64,000 bases of DNA from assembly GCF_900113745.1 (NCBI RefSeq), contig NZ_FOQL01000001.1, forward strand, positions 1,054,001 to 1,118,000, written 5' to 3'. The stretch comes from Pseudomonas guineae. Its GTDB lineage: Bacteria > Pseudomonadota > Gammaproteobacteria > Pseudomonadales > Pseudomonadaceae. Made by a program: the position numbers and the translations under genes. Below, piece after piece: positions 53,992-62,989 of the stretch. Every line of letters begins with the position of its first letter. Positions within the stretch are counted from its first letter, which is position 1. Under the pieces are notes generated by a model that was not told where the DNA came from, searched no databases, and was given only the letters and a program-made list of their open reading frames with translations.

Positions 53992-54131
53992 CAGGCCGTT
54001 GAAAATGTAGGCGGGGCCGCCGAGACAAGATGAAAGCAGGCGAGGAAACGAAGTCTACGAGTTGTAAATGAGCATTCCGAGCCTGTTTCCCAACGCCGCA
54101 CCGGCAAGGCAGGTAGTTTTTCAACGGCCTG
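53992..54131. repeat. MITE-like 140-bp element with perfect 14-bp terminal inverted repeats
   Basis: The ends caggccgttgaaaa (53992-54005) and ttttcaacggcctg (54118-54131) are exact reverse complements. The inside is non-coding, with the block ggaaacgaagtctacgagtt and a GC-rich palindromic part (ggcggggccgcc). No target duplication is obvious at the flanks. I recall similar sequence from intergenic regions of Pseudomonas, which fits a small non-autonomous repeat. It lies between the stop of the DnpA gene and the start of hldE. Confidence 0.7.
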
Positions 54132-54179
54132 CAAAAGCAAATCGCGGCAGATAATAACATTTGCAGGCCAATACTCCGG

Positions 54180-55580
54180 CTAACCGCCGAGCGTACGCAC
54201 CCAGAACAATTCATGGCGACGCACGGCCTTGCGGAAGAACTCATCTTCACCGGTTGCCGGCCAACGACGCCCCACCAGCAAGCGCTGGAGCAGCCGGCGA
54301 ATACGCCGCTTGAGTGGTAATGCACCCTGTAAATCGTGCTGCATGGATAAGGCCATGGCCTTATCCAACTGCTGCGCTGCATTTAGACTCGGACTCCACA
54401 GGCCATCAGCCGGCAGTGCGTCAATGGCTGGCGGCAAAGCAATCCCGAAGCCCGCCGGGCCCATTGGCCAACGGTCGTTATCGTGCAGATGGTTGGCGTA
54501 CAACAGTAGTGTTTTCGGCTTCCAGCGGCTCAGCTCAATCGCCGCCAGCAGCGCTTGAGTACTCGCCACATGATCGCTGTGCGGGTCCAGCTGCGGGTGC
54601 GGCGTCACCACGACCTCAGGCTGAAAGTGCTCCAGACTTGCCACTAAATCGGCCACGAGGTTGCGCCAACTGGGCACCCCATCGGCATCACCGGGTAGCG
54701 GGATTGAGTTTGCGGCACGCACGCTACGAATATCGTCATCGCCCGACTCGCGCGAGGCAAAAGCTGACGCGGCATGATCCTGCATCGCCTGTAACTGCAG
54801 ACAGTAATAACCCAACTGCACACATTGGCTCTGCGGAACACCGCCCCACAACGGCACGGCAAGGCTATCCCAAGCACGCAAGCGGCCCTTGAGCCGAGCA
54901 GCGTCGGCCGGACCCAACCCCAGCGCCTGGTAGGACTCGGCCTCAATCTCTCCCTGCGTCAGGGTGACAATACTGACATCACGTACCTGGCTATACAGGC
55001 CGAATGCCGCCAGTTCGGCATCATCGGCATGGGGCGCTATCACCATCAGACGCTGTTCGGCGTAATCAGGATTGCTTAGGGCATACAGGGTGACAGTCGG
55101 CTCAATCAGGCAGAAGCGGCCGAACACCTGCAATGTTCCACCGGACAACGCGTTCTGCTGGCCGGACAAGTTGAGGAAACGACGACCGTTTACGCCGCGC
55201 TCGAAATCCTGCCGATCCGGACCAATCACCACATAGGGATCCAACCACCGCCCCAGCCAGCCAGCCTTGAGCTGCACCTGCAGAATCAGCGTATCGGCAG
55301 CGCCAATATCACCCTCCAGAAGCAGGCATCGCGCCTCGATGCGCCCGGCGATTGCGGGCACATCATCGGCAAAGGTGTAGTTGTAGTCATCGCCAGGGGC
55401 GTAAAACAGGTGGTCGGCAAACCAGGCCTCATGGGCAACCCAGCCAACTAGCAGGAGCAACGGCGCAGACCACCAGGCGACAAAGATGCCAAGCAGTGCA
55501 AGCAGCACCAGCGCCAACAACAGAGCAATACGCTTTTGTCGACGATGCTGCTTGAGCAGGGCTTGTTTGCGTCCAGACAT
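54180..55580 (-). CDS. dnpA: PIG-L family deacetylase, DnpA-like
   Basis: A 466-residue protein with a basic N terminus and two membrane helices (about 17-55). A central region follows, then a PIG-L/LmbE deacetylase domain from about residue 185 with the zinc motif IAPHADDAELAAFG and the second site TPHPQLDPHSDHVAS. Length and place (beside mig-14 and msbA) agree with P. aeruginosa DnpA, a de-N-acetylase linked to LPS and persister formation. Start at 55580 is two bases after the mig-14 stop. The substrate is unproven. Confidence 0.82.
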   Translation of the reverse strand: MSGRKQALLKQHRRQKRIALLLALVLLALLGIFVAWWSAPLLLLVGWVAHEAWFADHLFYAPGDDYNYTFADDVPAIAGRIEARCLLLEGDIGAADTLILQVQLKAGWLGRWLDPYVVIGPDRQDFERGVNGRRFLNLSGQQNALSGGTLQVFGRFCLIEPTVTLYALSNPDYAEQRLMVIAPHADDAELAAFGLYSQVRDVSIVTLTQGEIEAESYQALGLGPADAARLKGRLRAWDSLAVPLWGGVPQSQCVQLGYYCLQLQAMQDHAASAFASRESGDDDIRSVRAANSIPLPGDADGVPSWRNLVADLVASLEHFQPEVVVTPHPQLDPHSDHVASTQALLAAIELSRWKPKTLLLYANHLHDNDRWPMGPAGFGIALPPAIDALPADGLWSPSLNAAQQLDKAMALSMQHDLQGALPLKRRIRRLLQRLLVGRRWPATGEDEFFRKAVRRHELFWVRTLGG

Positions 55581-55582
55581 AA

Positions 55583-56479
55583 TCAAACCTGATAGACCGG
55601 CACGCGGTTGCACCAGCGGTCTTTGTATTCGCGATCAGCCCGACCAAAGGAATAACGCAGCGGCTTACCAATCTCTCGCGCCTCAGCCCAGGCCGTTTGG
55701 GTATTGATAAAACTGAGCACGCTGCCCGGACTGAACTCGCGGTTTTGTGGGTCAACGCCACCGTTGATGTACTCCAGACTGACCCACTGCGGAGCCTCGA
55801 CGCGGTAGAGCACCTGGATCGCAACCGGCTGGTCGTTCAGATAAATCAGCGAACCAGTCATAAAGTCGCGCATCAGGCTGAACACCTCTGCCAGGTGCGC
55901 CTTGCCGGTCGCCTCAAACCCCCAGCGGCGCTGAAAAAGATCGGCATAGATCAACGCCTGTTCGCTGGCAGACAGTTCCAGCATCGGCCGGATGACCCCA
56001 CCGGCTTCTTCGAGCAGTCGCTGCTCGCGGCGCTGGTTGTAGCGGAATTTTTTGCTGTATTCCTCCGGCTCACGGGCCAGCGCCAGGCCTTCCGGCTGCT
56101 CACGACGGCCAAGCACCTGCTCGGCATTCAGGGCCGACAGGTAGCGCGCCTTATGCCGCACAGCTAGGCGCACCTCAGCGGCGAGCGGCAGGATGATTTC
56201 GGCATTGCCCAAATCAAACAAACCGCGCTTACCTTGCTGCTTTAGCACATCCTTGGACAGCGCCAGGTGCCGCCCCCAGGTCGGCATAGCGCCCTGCAAC
56301 TCACCCTGCGCAAACCAGCCGAGGTAACGCACATCAATACCTGCCAGGCCCGCCAAGCGCTCGACCACCAGCGGATGAGTGGCCACGCTGCCGCCAAAAC
56401 GCTGCCAGGCCTGCGCATAAGTAACGGCATCAATCGGAGCCCAGCCGCGCTCACGCCAGGCGCGTAAATAACTGAGCAT
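55583..56479 (-). CDS. mig-14: Mig-14-like protein (GNAT-type fold)
   Basis: A 298-residue protein of the Mig-14 family (KKFRYNQRREQRLLEEAGG, DPQNREFSPGSVLSFINTQ, LRYSFGRADREYKDRW), with features of the FemX-like GNAT acyltransferases. Mig-14 of Salmonella and Pseudomonas is associated with resistance to antimicrobial peptides and lies at the inner membrane. The start overlaps the msbA stop (ATGA) and dnpA follows after two bases, forming msbA-mig-14-dnpA. Confidence 0.82.
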   Translation of the reverse strand: MLSYLRAWRERGWAPIDAVTYAQAWQRFGGSVATHPLVVERLAGLAGIDVRYLGWFAQGELQGAMPTWGRHLALSKDVLKQQGKRGLFDLGNAEIILPLAAEVRLAVRHKARYLSALNAEQVLGRREQPEGLALAREPEEYSKKFRYNQRREQRLLEEAGGVIRPMLELSASEQALIYADLFQRRWGFEATGKAHLAEVFSLMRDFMTGSLIYLNDQPVAIQVLYRVEAPQWVSLEYINGGVDPQNREFSPGSVLSFINTQTAWAEAREIGKPLRYSFGRADREYKDRWCNRVPVYQV

Positions 56480-58299
56480 CAGGCGTCGCGCTCTAACGTC
56501 ACAGCGTCATCGCCCTCAACAAAGTCTTTTTCATGCAGGCGTGCGTAGTAACCATTCTGCGCCAGCAATTCGGCATGCGTGCCGCGCTCGACGATGCGCC
56601 CCTGGTCCATCACCAGAATCAGGTCGGCCTTCTCGATAGTGGACAGGCGATGAGCGATCACCAGGGTCGTGCGCCCCTTCATCACCTCATCCAGCGCTGC
56701 CTGGATATGCCGCTCCGACTCGGTATCCAAAGCCGAAGTGGCCTCGTCGAGGATCAGTAGCGGAGCGTTTTTCAACAATGCCCTAGCAATGGCCAAGCGC
56801 TGGCGCTGCCCACCGGACAACAGCACACCATTTTCACCGACCATGGTGTCGTAGCCCTGCGGCATTTTCTCGATAAACTCGGCGGCATAGGCTGCCTCTG
56901 CGGCCTCACGCACCTCATCCAGCGGTGCACCTTGCAAATCGCCATAGGCAATGTTGTTGGCAACAGTGTCGTTGAACAGGGTCACGTGCTGAGTGACCAA
57001 GGCGATATGGCGGCGTAGGTTTAACAGTTTGTAGTCTTCAACATCCAAGCCGTCGAGCAAAATTTGCCCCTGATCATGATGGTAAAAACGCGGAATCAGG
57101 TTGGCCAGCGTAGACTTACCGCTGCCCGAGCGCCCCACTAGGGCGACCATCTGTCCAGGCTCGGCGACAAAGCTAATGTCGTCCAATACGGGCTTGTCAC
57201 TGCTGGCGTATTGAAAGCTCAGATTGTTCACCTCTAGACGCCCACTAACCCGCTCACGCGCCTGAGTGCCATGATCAACCTCCTGCGCCTCATCGAGTTG
57301 CTCGAAGATACTTTCAGCACCTGCTACGCCTTTTTGAATGGTCGAGCTCACCTCAGACAGCTGACGAATAGGCTTAGGTAGCAGGCCCGCCAGGGTGATG
57401 TAGGCCACCAGGTCACCTGCCGAAGCATCACCACGCATAAACAGCACCAAGAACATCAGCACTGCCATGGCGCTGTAAATCACCAGTTGCAACATCGGCG
57501 TATAAACCGCTGATGTCTTGGTCATGCGCAGCTGTTTTTCCGTGTTACTGCTACTGGCACCAAGAAAGCGCTGCTGCTCGTAGGCTTCACCGCCAAAACT
57601 GCGCACGACTCGATAACCTTGAATCGTTTCCGAGGCAACATGGGTGACGTCACCCATTGCCACTTGAATTTTCTTGCTCTGTTTGCGGAATTTTTTACTC
57701 GCGCTGGTCACCATTAAGCCGATCACCGGAAGGATCGCGACCATCACCAAGGTCAACATCCAGTTCATCCACAGCAGGGTAGCGAACAGGAAAATCACCG
57801 TCATGCCTTCACGGATGACCACTTTGATTGCATCCGTCGCCGCGCCAGTGACCATGGTCACGTTAAAGGTAATACGCGAAATCACATGCCCAGAGTTATG
57901 GCTATCAAAATAGCGATTAGGCAGCGTCAGCAAGTTATTGAAAAGCGCTACCCGCAGGTCATGCACTAAACCCAGCGAGACCTTGGCCAGGAAGTAATTA
58001 CCCAAAAAGGAGCCGACCCCTTGCCAAAATGCGATCAACACAATCAGCAGCGGTACGGCCTGCACTAATTGCAGGTCGCGTAGGTAGGGCACGCTAGGAA
58101 ACAGGCTCGCATCTGGGTTAGACAGGCCATCAACAAAATACTTGAGGATGTAACCGAGCATCGGCTGAGTCGAGGCAAAGATCAAAAAGCCCAGAATACT
58201 CAGTGCGAAAAAACCCAGGTAAGGACGAATATAAGTGAGCAAGCGCAGATAGATTTTTAGGCTCGATGAAGAGTCTTGGCTTGCAGCTTTTCCACTCAT
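56479..58299 (-). CDS. msbA: Lipid A export permease/ATP-binding protein MsbA
   Basis: Homodimeric ABC exporter that flips core-lipid A across the inner membrane. The 606-residue product has six membrane helices in the N-terminal half and a nucleotide-binding domain with Walker A GRSGSGKSTLANLI, signature LSGGQRQRLAIARAL and Walker B LLILDEATSALD. I chose ATG 58299 (MSGKAASQDSSSSLKIYLRL), which fits the family; ATG 58311 adds four residues. It is divergent from waaL across 187 bases. Confidence 0.96.
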   Translation of the reverse strand: MSGKAASQDSSSSLKIYLRLLTYIRPYLGFFALSILGFLIFASTQPMLGYILKYFVDGLSNPDASLFPSVPYLRDLQLVQAVPLLIVLIAFWQGVGSFLGNYFLAKVSLGLVHDLRVALFNNLLTLPNRYFDSHNSGHVISRITFNVTMVTGAATDAIKVVIREGMTVIFLFATLLWMNWMLTLVMVAILPVIGLMVTSASKKFRKQSKKIQVAMGDVTHVASETIQGYRVVRSFGGEAYEQQRFLGASSSNTEKQLRMTKTSAVYTPMLQLVIYSAMAVLMFLVLFMRGDASAGDLVAYITLAGLLPKPIRQLSEVSSTIQKGVAGAESIFEQLDEAQEVDHGTQARERVSGRLEVNNLSFQYASSDKPVLDDISFVAEPGQMVALVGRSGSGKSTLANLIPRFYHHDQGQILLDGLDVEDYKLLNLRRHIALVTQHVTLFNDTVANNIAYGDLQGAPLDEVREAAEAAYAAEFIEKMPQGYDTMVGENGVLLSGGQRQRLAIARALLKNAPLLILDEATSALDTESERHIQAALDEVMKGRTTLVIAHRLSTIEKADLILVMDQGRIVERGTHAELLAQNGYYARLHEKDFVEGDDAVTLERDA

Positions 58300-58486
58300 A
58301 AACCCGCCCATATTCGGTAAAAACGGGATATTAACATAGCCCACCCGGCCTGCGATTAGGCCCACTTGGAACAGCTTAAAGACTAAGCCCCCTAAGCTGC
58401 CGGGAACAAAGTCGGGCGAGCCAAGGAAAGGTCTGACTTGATCCTGTAGAATCGCCACTCAACCGCCGGACTGGACTTACACCTAG

Positions 58487-59674
58487 ATGCACACACAGAT
58501 CGACTCATGTACGCAGCGAACGTTCGCCTTCATCTGCAATTGGTTACTGCCTCTAGGCTTTGTCGTGTTGCTCGTCGGGCTGGCCGCGCTGCCGGAGCGC
58601 AGCCTTTATCACAAGATGTTTTATGCGCTGATTGCCGCACCGACCTTACTCGCTCTTGCATTGCGCCCTCGTAGCGCGCAAGCGTTCTTGCGAGACCCCG
58701 TGATCATCGCCTTCTTATTATTCTCGACCTGGGCCTTGATCAGCTTCAGCTGGTCGGACACCGAGCAGTCCTTCGGTACGCTACTCAAGCGGCCGCTGTA
58801 TATCTTAATGTTGTTTGCCGCTTGCGCGCTGATGGCGCTGCAAACCAATGCGCGACTCGCTCAAAGCACACTGCTCGCCGCAGTATTGATGCTGCCGCTA
58901 ACTGCTTACAGCCTGGCGATGTTCATTGCCAGCGGGGTACCTGGCGAACGGCTTATCGGTTATGGCGCACTAGACAATCCCCTGTTGAGCTCGCATTTGT
59001 TCGGCTTTTTTTGCGCCTTCTGGCTGGCACTGAGCATGACTCTAACGCCCCGCCAAAGCTGGCCCGCACTGATTGCGGCCGGTTTGATGGGGCTGGCATT
59101 ATTGGCCACAGGCTCACGCACTCCACTCGTAGCAACAACACTGGCCTGCGCCTGGTTGATAATCGCATGCTGGAGCAAACGCTCCGTTTGGCTGTTGCTC
59201 TGCGGCGTACTAGTGACGCTCGCACTGGTAAGGCTATACCCGGAAATCCTGTTAGAGCGTGGTCTGTCATATCGGCCAGGACTGTGGGCACAAACCCTCA
59301 GCAAGGTTGCTCAACAACCCTGGCAAGGTTTTGGCCTTGATGCACAGCTGGCGATACTTATCGCCGATCTCAATATGAGTTTTAGTGAGCCGCACAACTT
59401 TGCTCTAGGCGTGCTGTATTACACCGGCATTATCGGTTTGGCAATCTGGCTCGCCATGCACGGTCTCGCCCTCTTCCAGTGCTGGAAGCACAGAAGCAAT
59501 TACTTATTCATTGTGGCTGGTGCGCTACTGGTTTACGGCATCGGTGCGGGTTTGACGGAGGGCGGTGGTATCCTGCCAAGACCCAAAGAGCATTGGCTGA
59601 TGACCTGGATCCCCCTAGCACTGATTGCTGCACTCAGCATCCGTACGCGACAAGCACAAGGAACCCAGCGCTGA
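58487..59674 (+). CDS. waaL: O-antigen ligase (WaaL-type)
   Basis: A polytopic membrane protein of 395 residues with about eleven hydrophobic segments and Wzy_C/ligase motifs: ATGSRTPLVATTLA, GFGLDAQLAIL and EPHNFALGVLYYTGIIG. It joins undecaprenyl-linked O-antigen to core-lipid A in the periplasm. Its place next to msbA and an LPS kinase-like gene matches waaL in other pseudomonads. The stop overlaps the next ORF (TGATG), so they are coupled. TAGAAT at 58447 is a possible -10 without a clear -35. Confidence 0.85.
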   Translation: MHTQIDSCTQRTFAFICNWLLPLGFVVLLVGLAALPERSLYHKMFYALIAAPTLLALALRPRSAQAFLRDPVIIAFLLFSTWALISFSWSDTEQSFGTLLKRPLYILMLFAACALMALQTNARLAQSTLLAAVLMLPLTAYSLAMFIASGVPGERLIGYGALDNPLLSSHLFGFFCAFWLALSMTLTPRQSWPALIAAGLMGLALLATGSRTPLVATTLACAWLIIACWSKRSVWLLLCGVLVTLALVRLYPEILLERGLSYRPGLWAQTLSKVAQQPWQGFGLDAQLAILIADLNMSFSEPHNFALGVLYYTGIIGLAIWLAMHGLALFQCWKHRSNYLFIVAGALLVYGIGAGLTEGGGILPRPKEHWLMTWIPLALIAALSIRTRQAQGTQR

Positions 59675-60309
59675 TGCAAACGCTTTCTCAGTCCGAGCTG
59701 AATGCACTCTCCGCCAACGCCAGCGTGCTTGAGCTCGACGGCCTTGGGCCCAAGGTGCTGAAGTTAACAGACGGCAGCTTTCTTAAGCTGTTCCGAAAGC
59801 GCTCAGTATTTTCCCGCGAAACCATCAAGCCCTATGCCAAACGCTTTGCAGAGAACGCCGCATGCCTGCAACGTCTGGGGTTTAGCAGCCCGAAAATCAT
59901 CCAGGTGTACTGGCTGGTTGACCCGATCAATAAAACTGCAGTGCATTACTGGCCGCTCCCCGGAGAGACCTTACGCCACATACTGAGCAACAGCTCTAGT
60001 GAGCGACGTCAGGAGCTTGTAGAGCTGTTTGGTGAGCTGCTGGCCAAGCTGCATGGCAGCGGCGTCTACTTCCGCTCGGTGCACCTGGGCAACATACTGG
60101 TGCAACCTGACGGACAGCTGGGTTTGATTGATCTCGCCGACATGCGCATCAGCCACTTTGCACTTAGCCTGCACAAGCGTCAGCGCAACCTGAAACACAT
60201 GCGTCGCTATGTCGACGACCAGAAGTGGCTGTTCGAGGAACACCGTGACGCGCTGAAAGCAGGTTACAGCCGTATCGCCAAGAAGCAGGCAAGCAAACTG
60301 TTTGCCTAA
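59674..60309 (+). CDS. Small protein kinase-like LPS phosphotransferase
   Basis: A 211-residue protein with a shortened protein-kinase fold. LKLTDGSFLKLFRKR may hold the ATP-binding lysine, SVHLGNILVQPDGQLGLIDLADM carries the catalytic-loop Asn and the metal-binding Asp, and the usual HRD is HLG. Similar proteins in Pseudomonas near waaL are annotated as kinases or toluene-tolerance proteins. Phosphorylation of an LPS core sugar is an inference. It overlaps waaL by one base and is the last plus-strand gene. Confidence 0.72.
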   Translation: MQTLSQSELNALSANASVLELDGLGPKVLKLTDGSFLKLFRKRSVFSRETIKPYAKRFAENAACLQRLGFSSPKIIQVYWLVDPINKTAVHYWPLPGETLRHILSNSSSERRQELVELFGELLAKLHGSGVYFRSVHLGNILVQPDGQLGLIDLADMRISHFALSLHKRQRNLKHMRRYVDDQKWLFEEHRDALKAGYSRIAKKQASKLFA

Positions 60310-60321
60310 GGCGTACGCAAC

Positions 60322-60951
60322 CTAAAGCGACTGAGCAGCACGCTGTTGTACATATTGCAGAAAGGTATCAAGTTGGTCACTGCACAGCAGTGGGCTGATG
60401 CTGCGCACCTCCTGCTCTGGCCATTCCCACCAAGCAGCCTCAAGCAGCGCCGCACAAATCTCAGGAGCAAAACGCCAGCGTACGTGCCGCGCCGGGTTAC
60501 CTGCCACTATCGAGTAAGGGGCTACATCTCGACTGACCACAGCACCGGCTGCGACAACGGCGCCATGCCCAACAGTGACACCGGACAGGATCACCGCATT
60601 GCTGCACAGCCATACATCGCTGCCGATCACTACATTCCCTCGGCTCACTGCATAATCTTTAATCTCGGCAGCCTCTGAGATCAGGGCAGGAAAAGGGTAC
60701 GTACTGACCCATTCGGTGCGGTGGTGACCGCCAAGAAATATCTCCACGTTCATTGCTATTGATGTATAGCTACCGACCTTGAGCGATGTTCCTTCCTGCC
60801 AGTCATGCACCATAGGCACACCGTAGGTGCCAACGCCCACCTCATACTGCGGATAGCGCTGCAGGAACCTTGCAGGCCCGCGCTCGAACTTGGGCAGCCG
60901 GCGAATCTGCTTTTTGGCGCGCTTTTCCAAGAACCGTTGCCAGAAACCCAT
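60322..60951 (-). CDS. CatB-like hexapeptide acetyltransferase
   Basis: A 209-residue protein with left-handed beta-helix repeats in its middle and C-terminal part (VGSYTSIAMNVEIFLGGHHR, VVIGSDVWLCSNAVILSG, VTVGHGAVVAAGAVVSRDVAPYSIVAGNPAR). Family members move acetyl groups to sugars or antibiotics; here sugar O-acetylation in LPS is likely from context. I chose ATG 60951 with a GGG-containing site 8-9 bases upstream. The gap to the upstream glycosyltransferase is 5 bases, so they form one operon. Confidence 0.85.
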   Translation of the reverse strand: MGFWQRFLEKRAKKQIRRLPKFERGPARFLQRYPQYEVGVGTYGVPMVHDWQEGTSLKVGSYTSIAMNVEIFLGGHHRTEWVSTYPFPALISEAAEIKDYAVSRGNVVIGSDVWLCSNAVILSGVTVGHGAVVAAGAVVSRDVAPYSIVAGNPARHVRWRFAPEICAALLEAAWWEWPEQEVRSISPLLCSDQLDTFLQYVQQRAAQSL

Positions 60952-60956
60952 GCGAT

Positions 60957-61841
60957 TCAGCCCTTTTCCAAAGGTGAGAAGTACAGGCGCGCCAAGCCTC
61001 GCCAGGTTTTCTTCGACCACTGTTTAAACGGAATCTGCGCCAACAACTCGCGAGCCAATTGACGGTCTCGATTGGAGCATTTGAGAAACATTGAGCTGAG
61101 AAAGCGCGTACGGACAAATTCATACTGCGGATGATCGCGGTACAACGCATAAATGCGCAGGATGCTGTCGATCATAAAGCGATGGTTCTTGTACGAGTTG
61201 GTGGCGTGCTTGCGGTAACGCGCCAACACTTCGCCCAAGCAATCGATGGTGTAACCGGCATGGGTGACTTTCAGCTCAATCGCCAGATCTTCCAGGCGAA
61301 TCTCCGGATCGAAGCCGCCGACTTCCGCCAAGGCCTCTTTACGAATCATCAAGGTTGTGGCAGGCGCATAAGGTTTGCGCTCCATAAATACATCATCGAA
61401 ATCCATCCGCCGAAACGGCACATCACGGCGCTGGCGAGCCTCGGGAAATAGCACGCCCTGCGAATCGATCAGCTCGATATTGCCGGCACAAATCCCCACC
61501 TCAGGTTTACCCACCATATAGGCCACCTGCTTGGCCAGGCGTTCGGGCAGCATCACATCATCCGAGCCAAACGGCACAATCAACTCCCCTTTGGCGCGAG
61601 CGATTGCTGAGTTCAACGTACGGGTCAGCCCTTGGTTTTGCTGGACCTGAAAGTCGAAGCCGTGCTCGGCCTGCAAACGCCGAATACGCTCGACGCTGTC
61701 GTCGGTCGAGCCATCGTCCACGACCAACAGCTCGACATGCGGATAGGTTTGCCCCAACACACTGAGGATGCATTCTTCAATATAAGGCGCGTGGTTGTAG
61801 GAGGCGATGATGACGCTGACCAACTCGGAATTTTGACTCAT
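60957..61841 (-). CDS. Family 2 glycosyltransferase
   Basis: A 294-residue GT-A glycosyltransferase. The N-terminal region VSVIIASYNHAPYIEECILSV, VVDDGSTDDS and the metal-binding site in IVPFGSDDVMLPERLA are clear. ALAEVGGFDPEIRLEDLAI gives the acceptor-side ED motif. Probably acts on LPS core or O-antigen sugars; donor and acceptor are not known. Start overlaps the stop of the GT4 gene (ATGA). Confidence 0.9.
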   Translation of the reverse strand: MSQNSELVSVIIASYNHAPYIEECILSVLGQTYPHVELLVVDDGSTDDSVERIRRLQAEHGFDFQVQQNQGLTRTLNSAIARAKGELIVPFGSDDVMLPERLAKQVAYMVGKPEVGICAGNIELIDSQGVLFPEARQRRDVPFRRMDFDDVFMERKPYAPATTLMIRKEALAEVGGFDPEIRLEDLAIELKVTHAGYTIDCLGEVLARYRKHATNSYKNHRFMIDSILRIYALYRDHPQYEFVRTRFLSSMFLKCSNRDRQLARELLAQIPFKQWSKKTWRGLARLYFSPLEKG

Positions 61842-62989
61842 TGGGAAGCACTCGCCTGACTCAGCGACTCATCAATGAGTTGCCGGTACTGCTGACGGAA
61901 GGTTTCGATATCGTGGTGGGCACACAAGTAGGCATAGGCCTGCTCACCCTTTGCCTGCAACTGCTGATCACTCAATTGTAAATAACTGCCTAGTGCCTGA
62001 GCCAACGCAGCAACGTCAGCCGGGGGCACCGCCAGTCCGCCAGCGCCCTCGATCAACGGCAGCATTGCCGGCACATTCGAGGCGATTACCGGCAAATGCC
62101 CGCTCATCCCTTCCAGCAAGGCCAAGCCCAGCCCTTCGGCCAGAGACGGCATGGTCCAGATATCAAACGCGCGCACATACTGCAGGGCGTTTTCACGAAA
62201 GCCGAGCAGGTGAACCCGCCCACCCAGGCCAAGCCGCTCAACCTCAGCCAACAGCCGCGACTCTTCGCGACCTTTGCCAATAATCGCCAGCTGTACCTGC
62301 GGGTAAAGGTCTTTGAGCTTGGCAAACGCCTGCAGCAAGTAGATATGCCCCTTAACCGGCACCAGGCGCCCAAGAGCCCCCACCAGGCGCACATTTGGGT
62401 CAAGCCCCAGCAGGCGGCGAGCGTCTTCGCGCGAATGCTGCAAGGCGGCGGCCTGCTCAATATCGATGGCGTTAGTGATGGCCACGGTATTGCGCTCGGT
62501 AAAGCCGCACGCACAGTCCAGCAGGTATTGTTTGACCGCCGGCGATACGCCGACGAAACGCCAGGCCTTGTCGATCAGGCGCGACGCTTGCCGACGACGG
62601 TAAAAGCGGTCGTATTCGCCAAAGCCGTGAGAAATGCCAATGCACAACGGCACCTTTAGCCAGCGGTTCAACTGCAACATCATATTGACCGGCTTAAAGC
62701 GGTTGCAGATCACCACATCGAACTGCTCGGCGCGACAAAACTGATAGAGCTGCCAAATCGCCCGCAACCGCAGCCCCTTAAGTTGCTTATCGGCGAACTC
62801 AAAATACACTGAGCGCGCGGCTCGGCTTACCGGTTCCCCCGGCTGCGGCTTACCGCGCAAGAATGCCGCGACCACTTCATAGCGCTCGCACGGCAACGCC
62901 TTGACGATCTGCTCGGCCAAATCGGCGAAGTCATGCGCTTTAACGTTGTAATCGGGCTGCAGCTGTAAAACCTTGATTCGCCTGTTCAT
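61838..62989 (-). CDS. Family 4 glycosyltransferase
   Basis: A 383-residue GT-B glycosyltransferase. VGALGRLVPVKGHIYLLQAF begins the C-terminal Rossmann domain and MPSLAEGLGLALLEGMSGHLP holds the Ex7E motif typical of retaining GT4 enzymes. The start MNRRIKVLQLQPDYNVKAHD at 62989 has GGAGAG eight bases upstream and overlaps the preceding ORF stop (ATGA). Probable LPS sugar transferase; substrate unknown. Confidence 0.9.
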   Translation of the reverse strand: MNRRIKVLQLQPDYNVKAHDFADLAEQIVKALPCERYEVVAAFLRGKPQPGEPVSRAARSVYFEFADKQLKGLRLRAIWQLYQFCRAEQFDVVICNRFKPVNMMLQLNRWLKVPLCIGISHGFGEYDRFYRRRQASRLIDKAWRFVGVSPAVKQYLLDCACGFTERNTVAITNAIDIEQAAALQHSREDARRLLGLDPNVRLVGALGRLVPVKGHIYLLQAFAKLKDLYPQVQLAIIGKGREESRLLAEVERLGLGGRVHLLGFRENALQYVRAFDIWTMPSLAEGLGLALLEGMSGHLPVIASNVPAMLPLIEGAGGLAVPPADVAALAQALGSYLQLSDQQLQAKGEQAYAYLCAHHDIETFRQQYRQLIDESLSQASASQ

